Part shown: one piece after another, positions 34,549-42,369 of the stretch
Position numbering within the stretch: the first letter of the stretch is position 1
How the letters are laid out: the number at the start of each line of letters is the position of its first letter
Assembly: GCF_002483205.1 (NCBI RefSeq)
Contig: NZ_DLHM01000002.1
Span: 1 to 64,000 of the forward strand
Source of the DNA: Flavihumibacter sp. UBA7668
GTDB taxonomy: Bacteria; Bacteroidota; Bacteroidia; Chitinophagales; Chitinophagaceae
Reading direction: 5' to 3'
DNA length: 64,000 bases
Made by a program: the position numbers and the translations under genes
The notes under the pieces: model-generated
The model's input: only the letters and a program-made list of their open reading frames with translations
Database searches by the model: none
What the model was told of the DNA's origin: nothing

Positions 34549-35541
34549 ATGAATGCGCGACCAGTGATCGCCTTTTTAACCGGTGGTTATTCCGGTGAAG
34601 CTGAAATCTCCTACAAATCTGCTATTACAATTGAAAAAAATATTGATACCGATAAATACGAGGTATATAAAATCGATATCCGCCTGGATGGATGGTGGTA
34701 TCAATCCTCCAATGGAATAGCAGTTCAGATTGATAAAAACGATTTTTCCCTTACAATTGATGGCGCAAAAATTCTTTTTGATGCCGTTTTAATCGGAATT
34801 CATGGAACACCAGGGGAAGACGGGAAACTCCAGGGCTATTTTGATATGCTGGGTATTCCTTATTCCAGTTGCGATGCGGCCACATCTGCACTTACGTTCA
34901 ATAAACGATATACGGTTGCCGTGGCTGCTTTTGCCGGTATTAAAGTAGCGCAGTCTCTTCATCTGTTCAAACACCGGCCCATTGCTGCAGCCAGTATAGC
35001 AGCCCAATTGCAGATGCCTGTTTTTGTTAAACCCAATAACGGTGGCAGCAGCATCGGAATGAGCAAAGTGATGGATCCATCCGGACTGGATGCTGCACTT
35101 GAAAAAGCCTTTCAGGAGGATGAACAGGTGTTGGTGGAAGAATTTATTTCTGGAAGAGAATTTACCATCGGTGTATTCCGTAAAGAGGGACAAATTATTA
35201 CACTTCCCTTTACCGAAGTCATAACCAAAAAAGATTTCTTTGATTTCGAGGCCAAGTACCAGGGCCTGAGTGAAGAAATCACCCCGGCTCAGGTGGAAGA
35301 GGAGATTGCAGTTAAAGTCCGTTCTGCTGCCCGCAGGGTTTATGAAGTTTTTAACTGCCGCGGAATTATCCGGATTGATTTCATTTACAATGAAGCAGCC
35401 GGTGAGCCTTATATGCTGGAAATTAATACAGTACCCGGACAAAGCGAGGCCAGTATTGTACCCCAGCAGGTGAAGGCAATGGGCTGGACACTGCGCGATT
35501 TCTACGCTGCGCTGATCGAAGAGGCCTTGGCAGATAAATAA
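34549..35541 (+). CDS. ddl: D-alanine-D-alanine ligase
   Basis: The 330-residue ATP-grasp enzyme joins two D-alanines for peptidoglycan precursors. It has GGYSGEAEIS at the N-terminus, PVFVKPNNGGSSIGM for the ATP-binding region, EEFISGREFTIGV near 200, and metal ligands in RIDFIYNE and LEINTVPG near the C-terminus. I start at ATG 34549; an upstream in-frame ATG at 34507 falls inside the loop of a terminator hairpin. It is followed by the PASTA protein gene, the usual Bacteroidota neighbour. Confidence 0.95.
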   Translation: MNARPVIAFLTGGYSGEAEISYKSAITIEKNIDTDKYEVYKIDIRLDGWWYQSSNGIAVQIDKNDFSLTIDGAKILFDAVLIGIHGTPGEDGKLQGYFDMLGIPYSSCDAATSALTFNKRYTVAVAAFAGIKVAQSLHLFKHRPIAAASIAAQLQMPVFVKPNNGGSSIGMSKVMDPSGLDAALEKAFQEDEQVLVEEFISGREFTIGVFRKEGQIITLPFTEVITKKDFFDFEAKYQGLSEEITPAQVEEEIAVKVRSAARRVYEVFNCRGIIRIDFIYNEAAGEPYMLEINTVPGQSEASIVPQQVKAMGWTLRDFYAALIEEALADK

Positions 35542-35583
35542 TTTTACCTTTCTTTGAGTCCAATCCTAAAAAAAATATAATTA

Positions 35584-36414
35584 GTGTTTGCATCCATTTC
35601 AAAAAAACCACTTTGGGTTAGTCTGTTAATAGCACTTGGCATAATTGCATTGCTGGTGTTTGGTTTTTTCAGTTCGCTGGATTTTTTCACCCGCCATGGA
35701 GATGAAGTCGAAATCCCGAATGTTACCGGAAAATCGCTTGCTGAAGCTACCAAAATGCTGGAAGGGCAGGGATTTAATGTATCCATTCAGGATTCTATCT
35801 ATCGTGATACCATTGCACCCCTTGCCGTGATCAAACAATTTCCTGAATCTGAATCAAGGGTTAAAGCCAATAGAACAGTTTATCTCACCGTAAACCGGGC
35901 AATACCACCCGATGTAGTTATGCCCAACCTGGTAGGGATGAGTGTTCGGAATGCAGCCATTGTTTTAAAACAGTTCGGATTGAAGATGGGAGATACCAGC
36001 TATCGGCCTGATTTTGCAAAAAATTCTGTGCTGGTTCAATTACATAAAGGAAAAGAAATTAAAGCAGGAGTAAAGTTGCCAATGGGAACCTCCATCTCTC
36101 TGGTGCTGGGAAGCGGCCTGTCCAATATTGATATGGCTGTTCCGGATCTGATTGGTTTAACTTATGCAGATGCCCGTGATCTTTTACAAACCAGCGGGAT
36201 CAGTTTTGGCGCGAAAGTGCTGGACCCGGATGTGAAAGATACTACCAATGCATTTATTTACAGACAGAGCCCCGATCGTAGTACAATTGACAGAAAGGTT
36301 AACAGAATCCGGCCCGGACAAATGATTGATATCTGGTTGAGTTTGAAAAAACCAGTTCGAGATACCAGTGCGCAGCAACAAAGAGTCACAACTCCCGTTG
36401 AGAATAATTATTAA
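35584..36414 (+). CDS. membrane-anchored PASTA-domain protein
   Basis: The 276-residue protein has one membrane helix (about 12-33) and three PASTA domains (roughly 42-108, 112-182 and 186-255), each with the PxVxG or PxLxG opening (IPNVTGKSLAEA, MPNLVGMSVRNA, VPDLIGLTYADA). PASTA modules bind peptidoglycan in kinases and PBPs; here there is no kinase or transpeptidase domain. The start is GTG 35584, since no ATG fits; it is 42 bp after ddl. It may place cell-wall synthesis proteins (inference). The tail is Gln/Thr-rich. Confidence 0.85.
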   Translation: MFASISKKPLWVSLLIALGIIALLVFGFFSSLDFFTRHGDEVEIPNVTGKSLAEATKMLEGQGFNVSIQDSIYRDTIAPLAVIKQFPESESRVKANRTVYLTVNRAIPPDVVMPNLVGMSVRNAAIVLKQFGLKMGDTSYRPDFAKNSVLVQLHKGKEIKAGVKLPMGTSISLVLGSGLSNIDMAVPDLIGLTYADARDLLQTSGISFGAKVLDPDVKDTTNAFIYRQSPDRSTIDRKVNRIRPGQMIDIWLSLKKPVRDTSAQQQRVTTPVENNY

Positions 36415-36425
36415 ACTTTTGCTAT

Positions 36426-36734
36426 ATGGAAAATATCAGTGTTGAAGAACTGAAAGCGAGATTGGATGCAGGTGAAAAACTGCACGTTATAGATGTGCGT
36501 GAGCCGGAAGAATTTGAAGCCTTTAATATCGGTGCGCAATTAATCCCGTTGGGGAGATTCCAAATGATGGATGTGGATGAATTATTGCCATTGAAAGAGG
36601 AAGAAATTATCCTTCATTGCCGCAGTGGTAAAAGAAGCATGACCGCCTGCCTTATTCTGGAATCAATGGGTTTCACCAATACCAAAAACGTGGAAGGCGG
36701 TATGCTGGCCTGGCAGGAAAAATTCGGAAGTTAG
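36426..36734 (+). CDS. single-domain rhodanese-like protein
   Basis: The 102-residue cytoplasmic protein has one rhodanese domain with VIDVREPEEF (21-30) and the active-site loop HCRSGKRS with Cys65. It is likely a sulfurtransferase carrying persulfide; the acceptor is unknown. It starts 11 bp after the PASTA gene and probably shares its transcript. Confidence 0.92.
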   Translation: MENISVEELKARLDAGEKLHVIDVREPEEFEAFNIGAQLIPLGRFQMMDVDELLPLKEEEIILHCRSGKRSMTACLILESMGFTNTKNVEGGMLAWQEKFGS

Positions 36735-36743
36735 GCTTACCCT

Positions 36744-36821
36744 TTATTTACCGGCTGCAAGACTGAAAATGATGTAGAAGATCAGAATGATCAGTACATT
36801 GATTACAATGGTTTTTTTCAT
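36744..36821 (-). CDS. putative 25-residue membrane peptide
   Basis: Between the rhodanese gene and the TonB receptor gene a short minus-strand frame, ATG 36821 to TAA 36744, encodes 25 residues. It begins MKKT, continues with a continuous hydrophobic helix (VINVLIILIFYIIFSLAA) and ends GK. That is the standard plan of a small single-span membrane protein: a positive N-terminus, about 18 hydrophobic residues, and Lys at the end. It lies 95 bp past the receptor stop on the same strand, just after a long hairpin. The frame could be chance, but start, stop, helix and flanking Lys fit well. Confidence 0.45.
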   Translation of the reverse strand: MKKTIVINVLIILIFYIIFSLAAGK

Positions 36822-36831
36822 TAGATACGGA

Positions 36832-36878
36832 ATTTGGCATTTAGCACTATCCGAAATAGTGCCAAATGCCAAATTTTT
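36832..36878. terminator. long near-perfect hairpin, likely terminator
   Basis: Two 19-nt arms (36832-36850 and 36856-36874) pair with a single G-U type mismatch around a 5-nt loop (ccgaa). TTTTT follows on the plus strand to 36878. It could end plus-strand transcripts from the PASTA-rhodanese genes; on the minus strand it sits between the receptor gene and the 25-residue frame and lacks a good T-run. Confidence 0.7.
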
Positions 36879-36915
36879 GCATAGGAAATATACCGGGATA
36901 TTTACCTCGTAAGAA

Positions 36916-39267
36916 TTACAGCCTGATATTTACGCCACCCATACAGTTAATTCCCGCCATTGGGTAAACGTAGTTTTCCGTTGTAAAACGTTGATCATAA
37001 ATATAACTGAACGTATAACCATTGGGTTCATAAGGTTTGTCAAACAGATTGTTGAGTTGAAAAATTAAGGTAAGATCTTTAATCGCTTTACCTTTAACAG
37101 TATAGGATAAACGTAGATCCTGTGTATAAAAAGCAGGCAGTTGTCTGTTGTTATTGGATGTATTATCCAGGTACTGGCTGCCAACATATTTTCCAATCAA
37201 AGCGATTTCTGCATTTTTGAATGGGGTAATAACTGCGGATGCTGATCCCATGATAGCCGGAGAAAAAGAAATAGTTGTTTTTTCGTATTGTACTGATTTT
37301 TGCGTGCCTTCATCATAATCATCGAAAAATTCTTCAAAATCAAGCACCTTATTTTCACTTAGTGTAAGGTTGCCAAGAACGGTTATCCAATTGGCAACTT
37401 TGTAACTTCCCTGAAGTTCAATTCCCATGCGATAACTGTTATCAATATTTGTGCGTGCATAGGCACCCACATCGTTAATTCTTCCCGTTAATACCAATTG
37501 GTTGCGATAGGCCATGTAATAAAAGGTTGCACCCAAGGAACTCCTGCTTTTTTTATGTTCGAACCCGATTTCAAAATCATTGAGTCGTTCCGGTTTAGGC
37601 TGCTGGCTCACACCTGCCTCAAAATCATCGCGATTGGGCTCCTTGTTTCCTATAGCAAAAGAAGCAAATGCGTTCCATGCCTGATTCGTATAACTGATAC
37701 CCACTTTGGGATTGAAGAAATGATACCGATTGTCGGTACTAAGTCCCGGATTATTGCGGAATCCACTGATTCTATAATCCACCGTTCTGTATTGAAGATC
37801 AAGGAAACTCTGCCAGTTTGAATTTATCGACTGAGTCCATTTTCCATAGAAGTTAATGTCTGATTTGCGGGCCTGATTCTGATACCATTGATGTTCCGGT
37901 GCAATGCCAAGTTCAGACCAGATTATTTTACCATAATGATCACCATCGTATTGAACAATAGCTCCTCCGAGTGTAACCTGAGTGCCTTTATTTTTGTATT
38001 GTGCTGAATAAATGCCGCCATAGAAATAGTTGTCGAGCCATAGCTGGCGTATCAGGTCTGTTGAGCTAACCGGACTTCCATTGATAACTGGATAATCAAG
38101 TCCGTAATCGGCATAATCTTCATCTGCTTTATACTGTTCGTAATAACCTCTTCCTCTGGTAAGAAATGCGGCTGAATTGAAAGAAATCCGATCGGACAGG
38201 GAATGATTGAAAAAGAGCTGATAATGATCCTGCTTGTAATTATCAGTTTCGTTTTTATAGGGACTGCCGGGCTTTTCCGTACCGGCACTGTTGTAGCGAC
38301 GGTTAGGACCATTTGCTTCGGATTGAAGAATACCATTCCAGGCCTGATAGGTTTTTTCTTTTCCGGAAAAAATATTTAAGCGTAGGCTTGATTTTTCTGT
38401 TATATAAGCTCCCGAAACATAAAAGGACTGGAGATTGGTACTTGCCCTGTCAATATAGCCATCACTGCTGATTCTTGACAGGCGGGCATCGATGGTGAAA
38501 TGATCGCCAATCAGTCCGGATCCCAATTTAACCGTATTCTTCCAGGTGTTGAAAGAGCCGAAGCTGTTATTAATTTCAGCATATTTTTCTTCCCTGAATT
38601 CGTTTGTGCTGAGGTTTAAAGTTGCGCCGAAAGCACCACCTCCATTACTGGATGTGCCTACTCCCCGTTGAATCTGGATGCTTTCAACAGAGGATGCAAA
38701 ATCAGGCAGGTTTACCAGGAATAAACCCTGACTTTCTGCATCATTATAGGGGATGCCATTGAGGGTCATATTAATGCGGGTTGCATCCGAACCCCGGATT
38801 CTAATCCCCGTATATCCTACCCCATTACCAGCATCGGAACTCACAACTACCGATGGAGTCTGATTGAGCAGAAAGGTCAGGTCCTGTCCGAGGTTCTGTT
38901 TGGCCAGATCCTTTGTTTTCAGGTTGGTTAGGGCAAAAGGAGCTCTGTCTCCTGCACGAAGTGCGGTAACTTCTACCGGATCGAGAAAGAGATTGATGGG
39001 TTGCAAGAAAATGGTATCTAAGCTTACCGGGAAATTTAATTGAATGGTGCGGTAGCCAATACTGGAAATCGTCGCCTTCCCTTTTTGGGTGGAAAGCAAG
39101 AGTATTCCATGCTCGTTACTGGTACTGCCGCTGCCATTGGAAAATTCAAGGCTGGCGCTGGCAATCGGTTGTCTGGTTTGTTTGTCTGCAATAATAACCG
39201 GCTTGTTTTGAGCCACTAATGGGATAAGATACATTGTAGCGCATATCCCCAAAAGCATTTTTTTCAT
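36916..39267 (-). CDS. TonB-dependent outer-membrane receptor, probably for thiamine or a precursor
   Basis: The 783-residue receptor has a signal peptide (about 1-18), a carboxypeptidase-like regulatory domain (about 20-95), a plug domain with IRIRGSDATRINMTLNGIPY near 180 and a 22-strand-type barrel ending in GGVNIRL. It imports a nutrient using energy from TonB-ExbBD; exbB/exbD genes lie at 60224-61336. A TPP riboswitch just upstream (39346-39429) shows that it is repressed when thiamine diphosphate is plentiful, so thiamine or a precursor is the likely cargo. I start at 39267 (MKKMLLGI); the frame is open to 39363 but runs into the riboswitch. Confidence 0.9.
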   Translation of the reverse strand: MKKMLLGICATMYLIPLVAQNKPVIIADKQTRQPIASASLEFSNGSGSTSNEHGILLLSTQKGKATISSIGYRTIQLNFPVSLDTIFLQPINLFLDPVEVTALRAGDRAPFALTNLKTKDLAKQNLGQDLTFLLNQTPSVVVSSDAGNGVGYTGIRIRGSDATRINMTLNGIPYNDAESQGLFLVNLPDFASSVESIQIQRGVGTSSNGGGAFGATLNLSTNEFREEKYAEINNSFGSFNTWKNTVKLGSGLIGDHFTIDARLSRISSDGYIDRASTNLQSFYVSGAYITEKSSLRLNIFSGKEKTYQAWNGILQSEANGPNRRYNSAGTEKPGSPYKNETDNYKQDHYQLFFNHSLSDRISFNSAAFLTRGRGYYEQYKADEDYADYGLDYPVINGSPVSSTDLIRQLWLDNYFYGGIYSAQYKNKGTQVTLGGAIVQYDGDHYGKIIWSELGIAPEHQWYQNQARKSDINFYGKWTQSINSNWQSFLDLQYRTVDYRISGFRNNPGLSTDNRYHFFNPKVGISYTNQAWNAFASFAIGNKEPNRDDFEAGVSQQPKPERLNDFEIGFEHKKSRSSLGATFYYMAYRNQLVLTGRINDVGAYARTNIDNSYRMGIELQGSYKVANWITVLGNLTLSENKVLDFEEFFDDYDEGTQKSVQYEKTTISFSPAIMGSASAVITPFKNAEIALIGKYVGSQYLDNTSNNNRQLPAFYTQDLRLSYTVKGKAIKDLTLIFQLNNLFDKPYEPNGYTFSYIYDQRFTTENYVYPMAGINCMGGVNIRL

Positions 39268-39345
39268 TGATTTACATTGAGTTGAAAAAATGATTTGAGA
39301 GAAATGCTGCGAAAGCAAAAGGAGGAATAGAAATATGTAAAACCA

Positions 39346-39429
39346 CCTTCCCTGCGCAGGCATTACCCTGGTCAGGTTCTACGGGTATTATCTCAGCCTT
39401 GGATTAACCATCCTTAGCACCCCGAGGAA
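39346..39429 (-). promoter_or_regulatory. TPP (THI-box) riboswitch
   Basis: On the minus strand the consensus blocks appear in order: CGGGGTGCT, GGCTGAGATAATACCC, AGAACCTGACC, GGGTAATGCC and GCGCAGGGAA. These are the THI-box core and the pyrimidine and pyrophosphate binding helices. It ends 78 nt before the receptor ATG. I see no intrinsic terminator between them, so control may act on translation. Confidence 0.95.
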
Positions 39430-39433
39430 TCTG

Positions 39434-39461
39434 ATTGTTGATTACGGCCGTAATCAACAAT
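39434..39461. promoter_or_regulatory. perfect 28-bp palindrome next to the TPP riboswitch
   Basis: The left half ATTGTTGATTACGG (39434-39447) is followed at once by its exact reverse complement (39448-39461), with no spacer. It begins 4 bp upstream of the riboswitch. A TTATTTTG box, one mismatch from TAnnTTTG, adjoins it on the minus strand (39470-39463), so it would lie at or just after the transcript start. It could be a dimeric operator or an RNA hairpin. Confidence 0.6.
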
Positions 39462-39538
39462 GCAAAATAAGGGCAAAAAAAATTAAAACTGCTGTAACAT
39501 TTCAGAAACCTCGTCCGTCCTACTCTAAATACTTCATC

Positions 39539-40261
39539 ATGCGCACTATTTTCGGCCTTCTCCTGCTGCTTTGCATGAGTACAGGACTACTGGCTCAAAC
39601 CACTACTGTTTCTGATAACAATGCCCGGACAAGAACAGTTGGCAGCTTTACCGGGGTAAAAGTTTCTACAGGGATTGAATTATTGCTACAACAGGGAGAT
39701 AAGGAGGCGGTTGCCGTAAGTTGTTCCAATCCGGAATATACAGAACGGATTAAAACCGTAGTAGAAGGCGGGGTTCTGAAAATATACATCGATCACAATG
39801 ATGGGAACTGGAAATGGAGAAAAAACCTGAAATTTAAGGCCTATGTTTCCATTCGTGAATTAACTGAATTAAGCGCTTCTTCCGGAGCCATTGCAAAAAC
39901 CGGATCATCTATAAAGGGGGACAAAATCAAGCTGGATGCAAGCTCTGGAGCAATCATCGAAGTGAGCCTGAATGCTGCTGAAATTAATTCAGACAATAGC
40001 AGTGGTGCTATTACGGAAGTAAGCGGCAGTGTTGAAAAACTGACTGTTGAAGCCAGCAGTGGTGCTATATTCAAAGGATATGGCCTAAGTAGCAACTACT
40101 GTTCCGCCGATGTAAGCAGCGGAGGATTGATTGATATTACTGTAACAAAAGAATTGAATGCCGAAGCAAGCAGTGGTGGTGCTATTCATTACAAAGGAGG
40201 CGGCTTGATTCGTAACTTACGTACCGGTAGCGGTGGAAGTGTAAAATCTCAAAGTAAATAA
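39539..40261 (+). CDS. GIN-domain (DUF2807) secreted protein, copy 1
   Basis: The 240-residue protein has a signal peptide (about 1-19, ending LLA-Q) and a GIN domain, a beta-solenoid built from repeats of about 20 residues, seen here as recurring ASSGA/SSGAI at roughly 125, 145, 165 and 185. These head-GIN proteins are exported; the role is unknown, with adhesion or anti-sigma-linked envelope functions suggested. It is followed 29 bp later by a paralogue of exactly the same length. Confidence 0.85.
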   Translation: MRTIFGLLLLLCMSTGLLAQTTTVSDNNARTRTVGSFTGVKVSTGIELLLQQGDKEAVAVSCSNPEYTERIKTVVEGGVLKIYIDHNDGNWKWRKNLKFKAYVSIRELTELSASSGAIAKTGSSIKGDKIKLDASSGAIIEVSLNAAEINSDNSSGAITEVSGSVEKLTVEASSGAIFKGYGLSSNYCSADVSSGGLIDITVTKELNAEASSGGAIHYKGGGLIRNLRTGSGGSVKSQSK

Positions 40262-40290
40262 CTGTTCATTTTGATCTCTAAACATATTTT

Positions 40291-41013
40291 ATGAAAGGAA
40301 TAATTCTTGCATTTTGTCTGGTGTGTTCGGGATTTGCAGGTCGTGCCCAGAAATTTCTGATTAATGACAAAAACGCTGAAATGCGCACGGTACCGGCATT
40401 TACGGCAATAGATGCCAATAGCGCCATTGATATTTACATTTCACAAGGCTATGAAAACGGACTAGCGGTAAGTTCAATAGATAAAAAAGTAACGGACAGA
40501 ATCCGTACCGAAGTAAAAGACGGGGTATTAAAAATCTGGTTTGTAAGTCAGGGTTGGACAGACTGGCGCAGTGATCGTAAAATGAAAGCGTATGTTTCAG
40601 TAAAAAATCTTTCCATGATAAAGGCAAGTGGTGCCTGTGATGTTTCAATTATGGGCGTTTTGAAATCCGATCAGCTAAATATTGAACTGGGAGGTGCCAG
40701 CGATATGTCGGGGGAATTGGAATGCAAGGAATTAACCATGAACCTAAATGGAGCCAGCGATACAAGGCTGAAAGGGAAGGTCGGAAAATTGTCGGCGAAA
40801 GTAAGTGGGGCAAGCTCTGTAAAAGGATGGGATCTCAGTGCTGATTATTGTGAAATTGATGCTAATGGAGCATCCTCCATAAATGTGGTTGTTCATAAGG
40901 AGATTTCAGCCAAAGCAGGTGGGGCATCTGATATAAAAATCAGAGGAGAAGGTCTGATCAGAGATATGAAAAGTAGTGGTGCCAGCTCTATTTCCCGGAA
41001 AGAAGGAAAATAA
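40291..41013 (+). CDS. GIN-domain (DUF2807) secreted protein, copy 2
   Basis: The 240-residue paralogue of the preceding gene has a signal peptide (about 1-19, ending GRA-Q) and a GIN domain with ladder motifs GASD, NGASDT, SGASS, NGASS and GGASD in place of the SSGA of copy 1. Both copies share the plan R-T-V-x-x-F-T-x-[IV] near the start and G-L-I-R at the end. They arose by tandem duplication and then diverged, mainly at the repeated turn residues. The function is unknown. Confidence 0.85.
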   Translation: MKGIILAFCLVCSGFAGRAQKFLINDKNAEMRTVPAFTAIDANSAIDIYISQGYENGLAVSSIDKKVTDRIRTEVKDGVLKIWFVSQGWTDWRSDRKMKAYVSVKNLSMIKASGACDVSIMGVLKSDQLNIELGGASDMSGELECKELTMNLNGASDTRLKGKVGKLSAKVSGASSVKGWDLSADYCEIDANGASSINVVVHKEISAKAGGASDIKIRGEGLIRDMKSSGASSISRKEGK

Positions 41014-41032
41014 GACAGTAAAAAAAATCTTA

Positions 41033-41059
41033 CGAAAGCCGCTGACAGAGCGGCTTTCG
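41033..41059. other. 11-bp hairpin after the GIN pair
   Basis: CGAAAGCCGCT (41033-41043) pairs perfectly with AGCGGCTTTCG (41049-41059) around GACAG. There is no T-run on the plus strand; a run of As before it would give Ts on the minus strand. It may still end the GIN transcript. Confidence 0.5.
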
Positions 41060-41090
41060 GCATTTAAAAAAGGGTTTATTAAAGAAATTT

Positions 41091-41121
41091 TTGGAAGGAA
41101 AGGAATCTCGCTGTACATTTG
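41091..41121 (+). promoter_or_regulatory. promoter of initiator tRNA-Met
   Basis: TTG (41091-41093), 20 nt, then TACATTTG (41114-41121) is an exact Bacteroidota consensus. The predicted start of transcription near 41127 is a few bases before the mature tRNA end at 41132. Confidence 0.75.
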
Positions 41122-41131
41122 CAATCCAAAT

Positions 41132-41206
<75 letters not shown>

Positions 41207-41209
41207 GAG

Positions 41210-41236
41210 CCAGCAAGTTTTACTTGCTGGTTTTTT
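41210..41236 (+). terminator. rho-independent terminator of the tRNA gene
   Basis: CCAGCAAGT (41210-41218) and ACTTGCTGG (41222-41230) form a 9-bp stem with loop TTT, followed by six Ts. It begins 3 bp after the tRNA. Confidence 0.9.
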
Positions 41237-41382
41237 ATTGTAAACACCACCCTGTTTCGGGTTCCTTTTGGAATTTAGTAGCTTTGTGGACATTTATTCT
41301 ATGCGGCAACAATATCGCGTTGGAATCTGATTACCTCCTGATCCTGCTTTAGCGTGAGTCTGTTGCCCTTTAATCGCTAAAG

Positions 41383-42252
41383 ATGAAAGTCGGATTTGTA
41401 AACATATTCGGGAAGCCCAATGCGGGAAAAAGCACATTGCTGAATGCTTTGCTGGGTGAAAAACTGGCAATCGTATCACCAAAAGTGCAAACGACCAGGC
41501 ACAGAATCAAAGGAATTCTGTCTGAACCCGGATATCAGATCATCTTCTCCGACACCCCCGGAATTATTGAACCGAAATACAAATTGCACCAGCGCATGAT
41601 GCAGGCTGTTAAAAGCGCGCTGGAAGATGCAGACCTCGCTATTTTATTAGTTGATACCTGGGATAGCTGGGAGGAAAGCGATGCTATTTTTTCTGCACTT
41701 CGGTTGAAAGTTCCTGCACTACTGGTGCTCAATAAAGTGGATGGCATTCAGGCTGAAAAACTGAAAATGGCAGAAGACTTCTTTAAAGAGAAGTCCTATG
41801 TAAAAGAAATACTTCCGGTATCTGCGCTTAACAAAACCGGACTGGAAGAATTGCTTTCGACCATACTAAGCTACCTTCCGGAAGGTGAGCCTTTCTTTGA
41901 TGAAGAAAATTTAACCGATCTGCCTACCCGCTTTTTTGTTGGCGAGCTGATTCGGGAACAAATTTATCAGCTTTATCAGGATGAGATTCCTTATCATGCT
42001 GCTGTATTGGTTCAGGAATTCAAAGAAAAAACATCCCTGGTGAAAATAATGGCAGATATTATTGTTCATCGGGATACACAAAAAGGAATCATCCTGGGTG
42101 ATAAGGGTAAAATGATTCGTGAGTTGGGAACCCGTTCAAGGCTTGAGATTGAAAAATTTCTGGGCCAGAAAGTATTCCTTGAATTGTTTGTAAAAGTGCG
42201 CCCGAAATGGAGGGATAATGATTTGTACCTGAAGGAATACGGGTACAAATGA
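41383..42252 (+). CDS. era: GTPase Era
   Basis: The 289-residue GTPase needed for 30S assembly has the G1 P-loop GKPNAGKST (11-19), G2 region TTRHR, G3 DTPG, G4 NKVD and G5 SAL. The C-terminal KH domain contains GIILGDKGKMIRELG and binds the 3' end of 16S rRNA. A TAGCTTTG box at 41279-41286 may be its -7 element, but the -33 element is not clear. It is followed by two heptamer repeat tracts and then der. Confidence 0.97.
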   Translation: MKVGFVNIFGKPNAGKSTLLNALLGEKLAIVSPKVQTTRHRIKGILSEPGYQIIFSDTPGIIEPKYKLHQRMMQAVKSALEDADLAILLVDTWDSWEESDAIFSALRLKVPALLVLNKVDGIQAEKLKMAEDFFKEKSYVKEILPVSALNKTGLEELLSTILSYLPEGEPFFDEENLTDLPTRFFVGELIREQIYQLYQDEIPYHAAVLVQEFKEKTSLVKIMADIIVHRDTQKGIILGDKGKMIRELGTRSRLEIEKFLGQKVFLELFVKVRPKWRDNDLYLKEYGYK

Positions 42253-42286
42253 GGTGAAAGGTGAAAGGTGAAAGGTGAAAGGTGAA
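42252..42286. repeat. heptamer tandem repeat AGGTGAA, five copies
   Basis: Five exact 7-bp units run 42252-42286, starting on the last base of the era stop codon. Confidence 0.9.
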
Positions 42287-42330
42287 AGAATTACCATAAA
42301 TGCAATTTTTAAAATAATCATAGGACAACA

Positions 42331-42365
42331 ACTTCAAACTTCATACTTCAAACTTCCTAATTCAA
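42331..42365. repeat. heptamer tandem repeat ACTTCAA, five imperfect copies
   Basis: Units ACTTCAA, ACTTCAT, ACTTCAA, ACTTCCT and AATTCAA fill 42331-42365 and end 4 bp before the der ATG, so they cover its likely ribosome-binding region. Confidence 0.85.
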
Positions 42366-42369
42366 TAAA

